Positions 9,459 through 18,114 of a stretch of DNA of 64,000 nt are shown piece by piece. The translations under genes were made by a program, and so were the position numbers. The notes under the pieces are model-generated. The model saw nothing but the letters and a program-made list of their open reading frames with translations. It had not been told where the DNA came from and did not search any database. Each line of letters starts with the position of its first letter. Position 1 is the stretch's first letter. The stretch comes from Candidatus Chloroploca sp. Khr17 (lineage in GTDB: Bacteria > Chloroflexota > Chloroflexia > Chloroflexales > Chloroflexaceae). The stretch is taken from contig NZ_RYFF01000015.1 in NCBI RefSeq assembly GCF_004138165.1, forward strand, positions 1 through 64,000. Direction: 5' to 3'.

Positions 9459-9481
9459 CCGGGGGGCCACTGGCCCCCCGG
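9459..9481. terminator. Hairpin between convergent genes
   Basis: Perfect 11-bp arms (ccggggggcca / tggccccccgg) with a single-base loop, between the DUF1269 gene and the minus-strand gene ending at 9511. Probably a bidirectional terminator, though no T-run follows. Confidence 0.5.
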
Positions 9482-9510
9482 AAGTATCAAGCCCGGTCGT
9501 ACGCCCGGAC

Positions 9511-9996
9511 TCAGACACGCATCTGGTGCTCACGACGAGCATGCACCAGGGTGCAGATCGCATGCGCCCCACAACGCGGGCATGTCTCACTCATCAGCAC
9601 CGGTGCGACGCCACCCTCCGACGCCATCGCACCAAAATCAAGGGCGAGTACGCGCTGCACGGTTACCCCCCTGATCTTCGCCAGTGCATGATCAACCTGT
9701 TCCATCAACGGCTTATCGAGCGTCCCCGCTACCGTAATGCCGTCAAGCGCAAGCACCAGTTCAATCACCGCTTGATCAAGCGCACCACACCCTACCGTCG
9801 ATAGATCAAGGGCAACGCGACGAGCAAGCGCAGCAAAACTCCGAATGGCGGCAAGACTCCACGCGCCACTCGCAATCGACTCCCACGCGACGGCGATCGA
9901 CCGAAAGGCTTCCACCGAGCGGTAGAGGTCATTAAGCTGAGCCTGACTAAAGCCTCGTTCTTGAGTCGTTGCAGAGGTTATTCTGCGAACTGCCAT
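9511..9996 (-). CDS. Hypothetical protein with C-terminal CxxC zinc-finger-like motif
   Basis: The ATG at 9996 has GGAGG 8 nt upstream, so this start (161 residues) is preferred over a longer frame. The family is not recognised. The body is mainly helical (FSQAQLNDLYRSVEAFRSIAV, SFAALARRVALDL, ALDQAVIELVLAL) and the C-terminus has CPRCGAHAICTLVHARREH, a Cys/His cluster that could bind one metal. It lies downstream of the NarX/NarL-type regulator pair on the same strand, so it could be an accessory or target of that system; this is speculation. Confidence 0.6.
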   Translation of the reverse strand: MAVRRITSATTQERGFSQAQLNDLYRSVEAFRSIAVAWESIASGAWSLAAIRSFAALARRVALDLSTVGCGALDQAVIELVLALDGITVAGTLDKPLMEQVDHALAKIRGVTVQRVLALDFGAMASEGGVAPVLMSETCPRCGAHAICTLVHARREHQMRV

Positions 9997-10183
9997 AATT
10001 CGCCTCCACGCTGGGCTTCTGCACTCAGTCAAGCTGTTACGACCGATGTATGCGTTGTCAGCAGCTCGCCAAAGGAACAGGAAAGGTCTCGATAGTTCTG
10101 GCAGAAGAACTGTCAGCCCCATTGCAGACAGTCCTTCCACTCATAGCCCTTAGCATACCATGCGGCAAATCCGAGCGCACTAC

Positions 10184-10219
10184 GTAGCAATACGGAATGA
10201 TGCTCTGTAGCAATGCGGA
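10184..10219. promoter_or_regulatory. Direct repeat GTAGCAATRCGGA upstream of the zinc-finger-like gene
   Basis: Two 13-bp copies (10184-10196 and 10207-10219) differ at one base and are 23 bp apart, about two helical turns. They lie between the response-regulator gene and the next gene on the same strand. This is a candidate regulator binding site. Confidence 0.4.
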
Positions 10220-10234
10220 GATGCCCGACGCACG

Positions 10235-10891
10235 TTAGCTATCGAGGCTCACGATGCCACGACGCACAGCATAGCGAATGAGGTCAAGTGGGGTATGCAA
10301 GCCAAGTTTGCGCATCATGCTGGCACGATGGGTGTCAACGGTACGCACGCCAATCATCAGACGCTCGGCAATTTCGGCGCTGGTCATGCCCTGGGCAGCC
10401 AGGTAGAGGATTTCGCGTTCACGGGCAGTCAGCGTTTCATAGAGATCCAGCGTCGTCTCAACCGTCTGTGAGGCATAGGCATCCAGGGCTTTCTCTGACA
10501 ACGGTGGGCTCAGATACCGACGGCCAGCAGCAGCCTGGTGCAAGGCATAGAGAAAATCATTCGAGAGGGCTTCTTTGAGCACATACGCGGTCACGCCGAC
10601 CCGTAAGGCCTCACGGACATACGATTCATCAGAATGCATCGAGAGAATGATGATCCGTGTGCCTGATGAGATCTGACGCGCCTGACGGGCGACTTCAAGG
10701 CCACTCAACCCCGGCATCATCAGATCAACCACCAGGAGGCTCGGTTGCAGGCGTTCAACAAGAGCAAGCGCCTCGAGGCCATTGCCAGCCTCACCGACCA
10801 CCGAGCAATCCATTTCATTCTCTAACAAGGCTCGCAAGCCAGCCCGTACGACCGCATGGTCATCGGCAAGCACAATGGTCAACACACCCAT
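10235..10891 (-). CDS. Response regulator, NarL/FixJ (LuxR) type
   Basis: A 218-residue transcription regulator. The receiver domain (1-120) shows the DDH acidic pair, the phospho-acceptor Asp in LLVVDLMMPGLSG and the conserved Lys in YVLKEA. A LuxR-type helix-turn-helix follows (LTAREREILYLAAQGMTSAE, then IAERLMIGVRTVDTH). The ATG overlaps the last base of the sensor kinase stop (TGATG) with GAGGAG upstream, so translation is coupled. It is expected to be phosphorylated by the neighbouring HisKA_3 kinase and to bind DNA as a dimer. Target genes are unknown. Confidence 0.93.
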   Translation of the reverse strand: MGVLTIVLADDHAVVRAGLRALLENEMDCSVVGEAGNGLEALALVERLQPSLLVVDLMMPGLSGLEVARQARQISSGTRIIILSMHSDESYVREALRVGVTAYVLKEALSNDFLYALHQAAAGRRYLSPPLSEKALDAYASQTVETTLDLYETLTAREREILYLAAQGMTSAEIAERLMIGVRTVDTHRASMMRKLGLHTPLDLIRYAVRRGIVSLDS

Positions 10892-12885
10892 CAAAAGCGC
10901 TCCTCTGGCGGCGTGAGTGGAATCTCAGCCAGTACCCGAACACCCTCGCCAGGGGTCGATTCAACCGTCAGGTAGCCACCCGCGAGGCGCACTCGTTCTT
11001 GCATGCCGATCAGTCCACTTGAGCTATACGCGGTCAAGGCAAGCTCTACATCAAAGCCAACCCCTTCATCCATCACTTGCACCGCCAGGATCGCATCGGT
11101 CGCCCAGACTTGCACCAGCGCCCGCGTCACCTTGGCGTGACGAGCCACATTCGTCAGCGCCTCTTGCACAACACGGTACGCGGTGGCCCCGACCGAGGGG
11201 GTGATGACCTGTTGATCGAGCCCGGCATGCTGCAATTGCACCTGAATGCCCGTCTGATCACCATAACGTCGGGTAAACCAGACCAGCGCCGGCAAGAGCC
11301 CCAGATCATCAAGCATCGCGGGCCGCAGATTCAACGAGAGCGTCCGCACCTGGGTGGTGAGTTGATTCACCTGCCGTTGTACCTGGGCGATCCGTTCGCG
11401 CAGCATCTCGACGGGCATGCGATCCGATACCGTCAGCGCAAGGCTCAAGCTGGTCAACATCTGGCCGATCTCATCATGGAGTTCGCGGGCCAGATGAGCG
11501 CGCTCGGTCTCTTGCACCGCCACGAGGCGCTCAGAAAGGGCGCGCATCCGTGCCCGGCCACTGGTTACCTCGCCAAAGAGTCGCGCATTTTGCAAGGCAA
11601 TCGCCGCAGGCATCGCCAGCAACTCGGCCATGTCAACGTGTTCCGGGGTAAAGAAATTGGCTTCGGCCTTATCAAGGCAAAAGACCCCGATCACTGTTTC
11701 GCCCGCCAGCAATGGCACGCCAAACCAGTTGCGGATATGCCCAAACCCCGGACGAACCTGCCAGCGGGTTGCATTGGCCGTATCCATCACGAGAAAGCTC
11801 CGCCGACGCTCAACAATTGGCTTGAGCACGGGATCAGCCCCAACATCCACCGACAAGCCGATGATGCCTTCAGCCGACCCAAAGCGTTCATAGCCGCGGG
11901 CAGCGCGAAAGACGAGCCGATCATCGCCTTCCAGCAAGAGTACCGCCGCACTATCGTACGGAACCAGGCTACTCAGATGCTCAAGCAGGGCGACCATCAC
12001 ATGATCGGCATCGAGACTCCGCGTCAGCGCAAGATTCGCCGAGTGCAGCACTTCGGCGACATGCCGCGCATGGCGTTCCGCCTCAAGCGCCTGGATCAAC
12101 GCCTCTTCGGTACGGCGACGATCCGTGACATCCCGCGCAATGCCCTCGATCGCGACCGGACGCCCAAGTGTATCGCGGATCAGGCGGTTCCGTTGCTCGG
12201 TCCAGACCAGGTTGCCATTGCGGTGCTGCCAGCGCAGCATGACTGGGTGGCCGCTATGGGCACCCGACAAGATGGTCTGTAACAAGAGCCGATCACTCGG
12301 ATGGACGATCTTGCTGCTCAGATGAGGATCTTGATAATGCTCTTCGGGGGTATAGCCGAGCATCGTGGTTGCGGCGGGGCTGACATACTCGAACCCCGGA
12401 TCAGGCGTGATCCGGTAGCGGTAGATCATATCAACCGCGTTTTCGGCGAGCAGACGAAAACGCTCTTCACTATTGATCAGTACCGAGGGGGCCTCGCTCT
12501 CGGCGGTATGTCTGATTTCCGTTGCCAACAGGCCATATCCAGGCCCGGCCTGCCCATCAAACAAGGGGTAAGCATGCAAGATCCAACGGTGCGAGCGCCC
12601 CTGAACCAGGATATCGAACTGGACTTCGCGTTTGCTTACCCCAGACGAGGCTGCCTGGGCGAGCAATTCAAGCACGGCAGGGGCGTGATCCCGAAAGACC
12701 TCACTCGCATGGTGCCTGACATACTCCAGTGATGTTAACCCGATCAGTTCGGCCATCAGGCTATTGAGCATCAACACTCGCATCTCGGGATCGAGCAATG
12801 CAATGCCCACTGGTGCATCCAATAACAGTGTCCAGAGCATCGGCATCGTCTCGGTCGAGCCACCCTGTGGCAGGTGCGAGTTCAT
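10891..12885 (-). CDS. PAS-PAS-GAF sensor histidine kinase, NarX/DegS (HisKA_3) family
   Basis: 664 residues, no obvious transmembrane helices, so probably cytosolic. Order: PAS (about 15-130, LLLDAPVGIALLDPEMRVLM), a second PAS with PAC (about 140-260, GYTPEEHYQDPHLSSKIVHP), GAF (about 285-430), HisKA_3 dimerisation helix with the phospho-His in LARELHDEIGQMLTSL, and an HATPase domain with VVQEALTNVARHAKV (N box) and DEGVGFD (G box). It is co-transcribed with the LuxR-type regulator. The signal may be redox, gas or a small ligand via PAS/GAF; no heme-binding or Cys-cluster signature is clear. Confidence 0.93.
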   Translation of the reverse strand: MNSHLPQGGSTETMPMLWTLLLDAPVGIALLDPEMRVLMLNSLMAELIGLTSLEYVRHHASEVFRDHAPAVLELLAQAASSGVSKREVQFDILVQGRSHRWILHAYPLFDGQAGPGYGLLATEIRHTAESEAPSVLINSEERFRLLAENAVDMIYRYRITPDPGFEYVSPAATTMLGYTPEEHYQDPHLSSKIVHPSDRLLLQTILSGAHSGHPVMLRWQHRNGNLVWTEQRNRLIRDTLGRPVAIEGIARDVTDRRRTEEALIQALEAERHARHVAEVLHSANLALTRSLDADHVMVALLEHLSSLVPYDSAAVLLLEGDDRLVFRAARGYERFGSAEGIIGLSVDVGADPVLKPIVERRRSFLVMDTANATRWQVRPGFGHIRNWFGVPLLAGETVIGVFCLDKAEANFFTPEHVDMAELLAMPAAIALQNARLFGEVTSGRARMRALSERLVAVQETERAHLARELHDEIGQMLTSLSLALTVSDRMPVEMLRERIAQVQRQVNQLTTQVRTLSLNLRPAMLDDLGLLPALVWFTRRYGDQTGIQVQLQHAGLDQQVITPSVGATAYRVVQEALTNVARHAKVTRALVQVWATDAILAVQVMDEGVGFDVELALTAYSSSGLIGMQERVRLAGGYLTVESTPGEGVRVLAEIPLTPPEERF

Positions 12886-12953
12886 GAGGGTCCCTTCCGT
12901 GAAGCTTATGGCTGGACTATAGTATACGATACTCTACGAGCGTACGTACAGTG

Positions 12954-12959
12954 TATAAT
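12954..12959 (+). promoter_or_regulatory. -10 box giving a leaderless mRNA
   Basis: TATAAT ends 6 nt before the ATG at 12966, so transcription would begin at or next to the start codon. No Shine-Dalgarno is visible. No good -35 box is seen. Confidence 0.5.
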
Positions 12960-12965
12960 ACATGT

Positions 12966-13301
12966 ATGACACTCTCGCTTGACTATCTCTGGTGGGCCGA
13001 ATGCCCATCGCACGAAGAAGGGCTGGCGCTGCTCCGTGCGGTGCTTGCCGCCGAAGGGATCGACGCGGTCATCCGTCTCGTTGAGGTACGCGACGAAGCC
13101 GACGCCCAACGCTTGCAGTTCATTGGTTCGCCTACGATTCTGGTCAATGGGCAGGATATTGACCCCCATCCTGTTGCAAGCGGTGCTGCCTCGATCTATG
13201 CGCTTACCTGTCGGGCCTACCGACGCGACGATGGGCGCATCGCCCCCTTGCCAACTCGTGAATGGTTGCGCAGCCGCCTGTCTGCGCTCAGTACCTCCTG
13301 A
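12966..13301 (+). CDS. Small thioredoxin-fold protein
   Basis: 111 residues from the ATG at 12966; a GTG 15 nt upstream overlaps the -10 box and is unlikely. It starts with a beta strand and a WWAECPSHEEG motif, where a thioredoxin would have its CxxC; only one Cys is present there. Later comes RLQFIGSPTILVNGQDIDP with the cis-Pro typical of the fold. Similar small proteins are often annotated as thioredoxin-like or related to the alkylmercury-lyase accessory domain. A second thioredoxin-fold gene follows 53 bp downstream. Redox or metal-related role likely; substrate unknown. Confidence 0.65.
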   Translation: MTLSLDYLWWAECPSHEEGLALLRAVLAAEGIDAVIRLVEVRDEADAQRLQFIGSPTILVNGQDIDPHPVASGAASIYALTCRAYRRDDGRIAPLPTREWLRSRLSALSTS

Positions 13302-13354
13302 GACGATCCATGCGATCTGTATCATCGGGAGCATTGCAAAGGAGCAACAACCAT

Positions 13355-13888
13355 ATGAGTCGACTACCAATTGGAGCGAGCGCCATCCCCTTTGAATTGC
13401 CTGGGATTGATGGACGCCACTACAGTCTCGAAACGTTCGCCGACCATCAGGTGCTTGGCCTGATCTTTAGCTGCAATCACTGCCCCTATGTGCAAGCCTG
13501 GGAAGAACGCATGATCCAGGTGCAGCATGAGTATGCTGAGCATGGGGTGGCGCTGGTCTTGATTAATGCCAATGACCCGCAGAAGTATCCGGTGGATAGT
13601 TTCGAGGCAATGCAACAACGGGCACACATGTTCAAGTACCCGTTCCCGTATCTGCATGACCAGCCGCAAACCACCGCACGCGCCTATGGGGCCGAACGCA
13701 CCCCCGAGGTCTTTCTCTTCAATCAGGCCAGAGAACTTGTCTATCACGGGGCGGTCGACGACCACCGCGAACCCGAGCATGTGCAGCAGCACTATCTGCG
13801 CAACGCCATTGAGGCCGTGCTGAAACATCAGCCACCGCCAATCAGTGAAACGCCCGCCGTTGGCTGCACGATTAAGTGGTCAGTTTAG
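13355..13888 (+). CDS. Thioredoxin-like / AhpC-TSA family redoxin
   Basis: 177 residues from the ATG at 13355, which has AAAGGAG about 10 nt upstream. The fold is of the peroxiredoxin/ResA type: IGASAIPFELPGIDG at the start, IFSCNHCPYVQAWEERM with CNHC forming a CxxC pair, VALVLINANDPQKYP, and ERTPEVFLFNQ carrying the cis-Pro (TPE). The CNHCPY context resembles the redoxin group found in many phototrophs and cyanobacteria, whose substrates are unknown. It may share a transcript with the preceding thioredoxin-fold gene. Confidence 0.8.
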   Translation: MSRLPIGASAIPFELPGIDGRHYSLETFADHQVLGLIFSCNHCPYVQAWEERMIQVQHEYAEHGVALVLINANDPQKYPVDSFEAMQQRAHMFKYPFPYLHDQPQTTARAYGAERTPEVFLFNQARELVYHGAVDDHREPEHVQQHYLRNAIEAVLKHQPPPISETPAVGCTIKWSV

Positions 13889-13896
13889 GTGTGGAG

Positions 13897-13987
13897 TGGC
13901 GGGGAGAGGGAGATTCGAACTCCCGAGGGCTTTTTACACCCTACTCGTTTTCGAGACGAGCACGTTCAACCGCTCCGTCATCTCCCC
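13897..13987 (-). tRNA. tRNA-Ser (anticodon CGA), CCA encoded
   Basis: Read on the minus strand, the acceptor stem GGGGAGA pairs with TCTCCCC, followed by discriminator G and an encoded CCA (13899-13897). The anticodon stem CTCGT/ACGAG holds the loop CTCGAAA with anticodon CGA. A long variable arm (TAGGGTGT...AGCCCTC region) marks a class II tRNA. The T arm is GGGAG-TTCGAAT-CTCCC. It decodes UCG. Confidence 0.96.
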
Positions 13988-14000
13988 GAGTGTCTGCTGT

Positions 14001-14028
14001 ATTATACGCCGATGTGCGAATGCGTCAA
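14001..14028 (-). promoter_or_regulatory. Promoter of tRNA-Ser
   Basis: On the minus strand TTGACG (14028-14023) and TATAAT (14006-14001) are spaced 16 nt, 13 nt before the tRNA 5' end. Confidence 0.75.
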
Positions 14029-14044
14029 GTGAAGGATGAGTACG

Positions 14045-14593
14045 ATGTCACAGCAACAAGAACGAGGACTCTTCTTACAAGGTGAGGATCTTGGCCGTGC
14101 GCTGGTCTTTTCGAGTTTCTGGGGTTCGATCTTTTATCTGCTTGCTTTTGTGAGTCAGTTGCTCGCCTTTCGTCGGCCACCAGCCGAGGTGCAGAGCAAG
14201 CCGACACTCACGGGGGCGGGCATCTTTGTGGGTGGCTTTGTTGGGTTGGGCACGCTTGGCATCGCTATCGTATCCCTCCTCAAAGGGAAATCGCCCGCCG
14301 AACAGGCCCGTGAGCAGCTTGGCACCGCCGGTGAAGGCGGAAGCAATAGTGTGTTTGGGACGGCCCTCGGGGCAGGTCTCGGCTCGGTTGTGCCCTTCAG
14401 TTTTGCTGTCGGCAGCATGCGCCTTGCCGAGCGGATCGCCGGTATACCCGCAGTGGGGCCGCAGGAACATGTCGATTTGCCGCGTGCCGCTGCGGTGAAT
14501 GCGCTGCTAACGGCCCTGATCGCTGCCGCCGTGACCCGGATTACCGGCTGGGTCGCGCGCGATGCCCGCGCCGCCGAACGGACACGGATGTGA
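14045..14593 (+). CDS. Hypothetical multi-pass membrane protein
   Basis: 182 residues from the ATG at 14045; GAAGG ends 9 nt before it, while an ATG at 14036 sits directly on that site. The family is not recognised. Hydrophobic segments at about 17-38 (ALVFSSFWGSIFYLLAFVSQ), 55-75 (AGIFVGGFVGLGTLGIAIV), 100-120 and near 150-165 suggest three to four membrane helices. A soluble stretch rich in Ala/Gly/Gln (SPAEQAREQLGTAGEGG) lies in the middle. It is followed 67 bp later by an E1-beta gene on the same strand, but no functional link is evident. Confidence 0.6.
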   Translation: MSQQQERGLFLQGEDLGRALVFSSFWGSIFYLLAFVSQLLAFRRPPAEVQSKPTLTGAGIFVGGFVGLGTLGIAIVSLLKGKSPAEQAREQLGTAGEGGSNSVFGTALGAGLGSVVPFSFAVGSMRLAERIAGIPAVGPQEHVDLPRAAAVNALLTALIAAAVTRITGWVARDARAAERTRM

Positions 14594-14660
14594 CCATCCT
14601 GGGCTGGCTGTGACCCCGCCTGGCCAGCCCGCTTGCCTTGATGTTGTTGAGGAGTGACCA

Positions 14661-15701
14661 ATGACCTGGGATCAGGGCCTGCACAAAGGTGTAACTACCC
14701 TCGCCGCCGAGCACGGCACCCAAACCGTACGCGAATTGACCTATCTCGAAGCGATCCGCGATGGCTTGCGTTTTGCCCTGCAACACGACCCGTCAGTGGT
14801 ATTGCTCGGTGAAGATATCGGTGCTTATGGCGGTGCGTTCAAAGTGACCCAGGGCTTGCTTGATGAATTTGGCGCCGACCGGGTCATTGATACGCCGATG
14901 GCCGAACTGGCGATGATCTATGCCGCCGTTGGGATGAGTTTCCAGGGTTTTCATCCGGTGGTTGAGATGCAGTTCGCTGATTTTATTTCGACTGGCTTTG
15001 ATGCAATTGTCCAATTTGCGGCGACAAACCATTATCGCTGGGGGCAGTCTGTCCCGATCACGATCCGCGCCCCTGGTGCGGGTGGCCTGCGGGCCGGCCC
15101 CTTCCATTCGCAGAGCAACGAGGCCTGGTTCGTCCACACGCCCGGCCTCAAGGTGGTTGCCCCGGCAACTCCGGCCGATGCGCGTGGCCTCCTGCTCAGC
15201 GCGATCCGCGATCCCAATCCGGTGATCTACTATGAAACCAAGTATCTCTATCGTTCGCTAAAGGGTGCCGTGCCCGAAGGCGAGGTGACGATTCCCATCG
15301 GCGAGGCGGCACTCCGTCATTCCGGTGAAGAGTTGTCGATCATTACCTATGGGGCCATGGTACACGAAGCAATCGCCGCCGCCACGCACCTCGAGCGTGA
15401 AGGCCACAGTATCGAGGTGCTCGATCTTCGTACGCTCAAACCCCTCGATGAAGCAGCGATCCTCGCCACGGCTCGCCGTACCGGCAAAGTGCTCATTGTC
15501 CACGAGGCCAACCGTACCTGCGGCGTTGGGGCCGAAGTCGCGGCGTTGATTGCCAATGAAGCCTTTGCCTTCCTCGATGGCCCGGTTAGCCGCCTCGCCG
15601 GCCCCGATACCCCCGTCCCCTATAGCCCACCGCTCGAAGACGCCCATCGCCCCGGGGCTAGTGCTATCATCACCGCTGCCCGTGAATTATTGGCCTATTA
15701 A
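14661..15701 (+). CDS. 2-oxoacid dehydrogenase E1 component, beta subunit
   Basis: 346 residues; GAGGAG lies 6 nt before the ATG. It is the thiamine-diphosphate-dependent beta subunit of a pyruvate or branched-chain 2-oxoacid dehydrogenase. Marks are LTYLEAIRDGL, VVLLGEDIGAYGGAFKVTQG (carrying the Glu that activates ThDP), RVIDTPMAELA, RAPGAGGLRAGPFHSQSNEA, and the C-terminal transketolase domain with VLDLRTLKPLD and VLIVHEANRTCGVG. The usual partners (E1-alpha, E2, E3) are not adjacent, so the complex is split across the genome or the subunit pairs with a distant alpha gene. Pyruvate versus branched-chain specificity cannot be settled from this subunit. Confidence 0.92.
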   Translation: MTWDQGLHKGVTTLAAEHGTQTVRELTYLEAIRDGLRFALQHDPSVVLLGEDIGAYGGAFKVTQGLLDEFGADRVIDTPMAELAMIYAAVGMSFQGFHPVVEMQFADFISTGFDAIVQFAATNHYRWGQSVPITIRAPGAGGLRAGPFHSQSNEAWFVHTPGLKVVAPATPADARGLLLSAIRDPNPVIYYETKYLYRSLKGAVPEGEVTIPIGEAALRHSGEELSIITYGAMVHEAIAAATHLEREGHSIEVLDLRTLKPLDEAAILATARRTGKVLIVHEANRTCGVGAEVAALIANEAFAFLDGPVSRLAGPDTPVPYSPPLEDAHRPGASAIITAARELLAY

Positions 15702-15802
15702 CATGGGGCGAGTCACAGCCTACCCGGTTGCGCTGGGGTACACGGCACGTGTGCCCCAGCGCAACCTAAAGCGAACGTAACCAGACTGTCACACTCAAGC
15801 TC

Positions 15803-15832
15803 TTGACCAGACCCTTCCTCATATGCTAGCAT
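15803..15832 (+). promoter_or_regulatory. Possible promoter of the M23/LamG gene
   Basis: TTGACC (15803-15808) and TAGCAT (15827-15832) are spaced 18 nt, about 42 nt upstream of the GTG start at 15875. Confidence 0.4.
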
Positions 15833-15874
15833 CACCATAACTGCGAAAAGTACCGTGCCTCGGGGGCCACCATT

Positions 15875-18076
15875 GTGCGTTATCTGCTTGCCATCCTCTG
15901 CCTCGTGAGTCTGCTGGTAAGCCTTGTGGCCCCTGGCAAGGTCGCCGCCCAACCCGGAGATGGCGGTGTCCAGCGTTTCCTTGAAACCCAACCCGGGCCA
16001 CTCAAGCAACTGCGGGAAAATGGACGTACGGCGGCAACCATCATCGAGAGTGCGGCCTTCTACTATGGCCTGAGCCCGCAAATTCACCTCGCCCTGCTCG
16101 AAACAACCGCTGGCTTGCTCAGCCAGACTGATCCCGGCGATGAGGCCTTGCAGTCCCCTTTTGGGCACACCGGGCCTCTGGGCTTTGCGGCGCAGATTGA
16201 CTGGGCCACCCGCGAGTTGCGGGCCGGCCTTGGCCCCTATAGCCGCCCACCCACCCTGCGTTTTACCGATGGCGTCACGCTGACGCTCACGCTTGACCAA
16301 TCCCCCGAGGGGGTCGCTGTCCAACGCTTTCTCGCCAATGGACGTACCTCTACTGAATGGCGCACAGCCGTGGAGCGGTTCGGTGAGGTCTTTGCTGCCT
16401 ATTTTGACAACCAACTGGTTCAGATCGACCCGTCGCGTCCCGCTGGACAGAACCTCCCGGCACCGACCGAGAGCGCACGCTATGGGTTCCTTTTGCAACC
16501 CTGGCCTGCCGGAACACCGGTCGAGCATCTCGCCTATTTTGACCATGTCTATCCCACGGTTGATACCGGCTTACCCGGCAATGGCTATGTAGTGAATTAT
16601 CTGGGGCAGGGGGGCGTGCAGTATGATGGGCACGATGGGCACGATTACCATTTCCCTGATCAGCCCATTGGCACACCAATCCTTGCGGCAGCCGCAGGGA
16701 TCGCCTATGCGCGTACCCATCGCGGCAATGGGGTCGTCATCCTCCATGACCACGGCTACGAGACGGTCTATTGGCATCTCGACGGCTTTGCCCAGATCTT
16801 TGCTGGTCTGATTGATCGCAATATCGGCGTTCCCGTCCAGGCCGGTGCTTTCATTGGGACAAGTGGGCGGAGTGGGTTTGTCCGCGGTACGCCGCACCTG
16901 CATTTTGAAGTGCGCCGCTATGGTCGCCAGGTTGACCCCTATGGCTGGTATGGCCCTGGCCCCGATCCTTGCAGTGCGTATGCCGGCTGTCTGCCGAGTG
17001 ACTGGTTGTGGCATGCTTCGCTCATCGGCACCTACCATTTCACGCCGCCCGATCTCCGCGCTGCCGTGCCACAACCGACGCAGGCGAACGACGCGCAGCA
17101 AGGCCCACCGGCAACCGTCACGCTCAATCCTCCCGCTGATCTGCTCTTCGCCGCGACGTTTGATGGTCACATTGTGCAGGAAGTTGGCCGAGGGTTTGCC
17201 GCCACCACAGGCACAGCCCAGTTCGAGCAAGGACGGGGGAGCGATCAGGCGCTGCTGCTCAATCGGTTCGAGCTCGATTATCCCACCGAAGGCAACCTGA
17301 ATCTCGCCCAGGGCACCATGAGCCTCTGGGTCAACGTGCCAGACAGGTACCCTCAGGGCACCATCCCACGGCACTATCTGCTGGCAACGAGTGCCAACCC
17401 CGGCGCAGCCCCGGTCTACCCAGGCACCCTGGCCATCCGGCGTGATCAGGTTGGGCCAGAAGGCGAGCCTGCCTGGATCTTCTGGACAACGGCGGACGAC
17501 GAGGCGAGCCGCGATCTCCTGGCCGCCCCAGATACACTTGCCCCAGGCTGGCACCATCTTGCTATCACCTGGGACGCCGCGACGGGCAGCAAGGCACTCT
17601 ATCTCGATGGAACGCTTGCGGCGGCCACGACCGGCATCACCCTGCCGAGCCAGGTTGGCTCACGGCTCGACATCGGTCGCTTCACGAGCGGTGGTGGCCC
17701 AAGCAATATGATCCTCGGCGAACTACAGATCTTTGACCACGCCATGGAAACTGAGGCGATCGAGCGGATAGCAACGGCGCTGCCTGAAGACCGGACGATG
17801 CCCGTCGTGCTCACCGAACGCACAATCCGGCTTGACACCAACGCCCTGTCCGCTGATGGCGGCATCGTCGCCGTGCAACTCGGGCTCAATGACCAGTTGG
17901 AAGACCCCCAGCCCTACTATGATGCCTATCGCTGGACGCTCGAAGCCGAACCTGGCCTGCACGAACTCTCGGTACGCTATACCGACCGGCTGAATCGCAC
18001 GACGATAATCACGCGCACGGTGCTGATCGAAGCCGAAAACCAACATCGTATCTTGATCCCGCTGATCGTGTGGTAG
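15875..18076 (+). CDS. Secreted M23 (LytM-type) metallopeptidase with LamG domain
   Basis: 733 residues starting at GTG with a clear signal peptide (YLLAILCLVSLLVSLVAPG, cleaved near KVAAQ). An M23 domain lies at about 250-360: YDGHDGHDYHFPD supplies the first zinc ligands, then VVILHDHGYETVYWHLDG and the HLHFEV signature. A concanavalin/LamG-like module (about 425-640) follows with TMSLWVNVPD, HHLAITWDAATGSKALYLDG and GELQIFDHAM. The protein ends RILIPLIVW, a weak version of the LPLV-R tail. It probably cuts peptidoglycan cross-bridges or other peptides outside the membrane. All M23 metal ligands appear present, so activity is expected. Confidence 0.88.
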   Translation: MRYLLAILCLVSLLVSLVAPGKVAAQPGDGGVQRFLETQPGPLKQLRENGRTAATIIESAAFYYGLSPQIHLALLETTAGLLSQTDPGDEALQSPFGHTGPLGFAAQIDWATRELRAGLGPYSRPPTLRFTDGVTLTLTLDQSPEGVAVQRFLANGRTSTEWRTAVERFGEVFAAYFDNQLVQIDPSRPAGQNLPAPTESARYGFLLQPWPAGTPVEHLAYFDHVYPTVDTGLPGNGYVVNYLGQGGVQYDGHDGHDYHFPDQPIGTPILAAAAGIAYARTHRGNGVVILHDHGYETVYWHLDGFAQIFAGLIDRNIGVPVQAGAFIGTSGRSGFVRGTPHLHFEVRRYGRQVDPYGWYGPGPDPCSAYAGCLPSDWLWHASLIGTYHFTPPDLRAAVPQPTQANDAQQGPPATVTLNPPADLLFAATFDGHIVQEVGRGFAATTGTAQFEQGRGSDQALLLNRFELDYPTEGNLNLAQGTMSLWVNVPDRYPQGTIPRHYLLATSANPGAAPVYPGTLAIRRDQVGPEGEPAWIFWTTADDEASRDLLAAPDTLAPGWHHLAITWDAATGSKALYLDGTLAAATTGITLPSQVGSRLDIGRFTSGGGPSNMILGELQIFDHAMETEAIERIATALPEDRTMPVVLTERTIRLDTNALSADGGIVAVQLGLNDQLEDPQPYYDAYRWTLEAEPGLHELSVRYTDRLNRTTIITRTVLIEAENQHRILIPLIVW

Positions 18077-18114
18077 GATACGGTAGCTTTGGCATTGAGG
18101 GCAAAAGGAACACC

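Noticed and set aside
11077-12282. 401-codon frame opposite the NarX-type kinase
   Set aside because: Antisense shadow of a kinase with clear domains.
12951-12965. GTG start of the thioredoxin-fold gene
   Set aside because: It overlaps the TATAAT box; the ATG at 12966 is a better start.
13845-14039. Plus-strand frames across the tRNA-Ser region
   Set aside because: They are spurious readings over a tRNA gene on the opposite strand.
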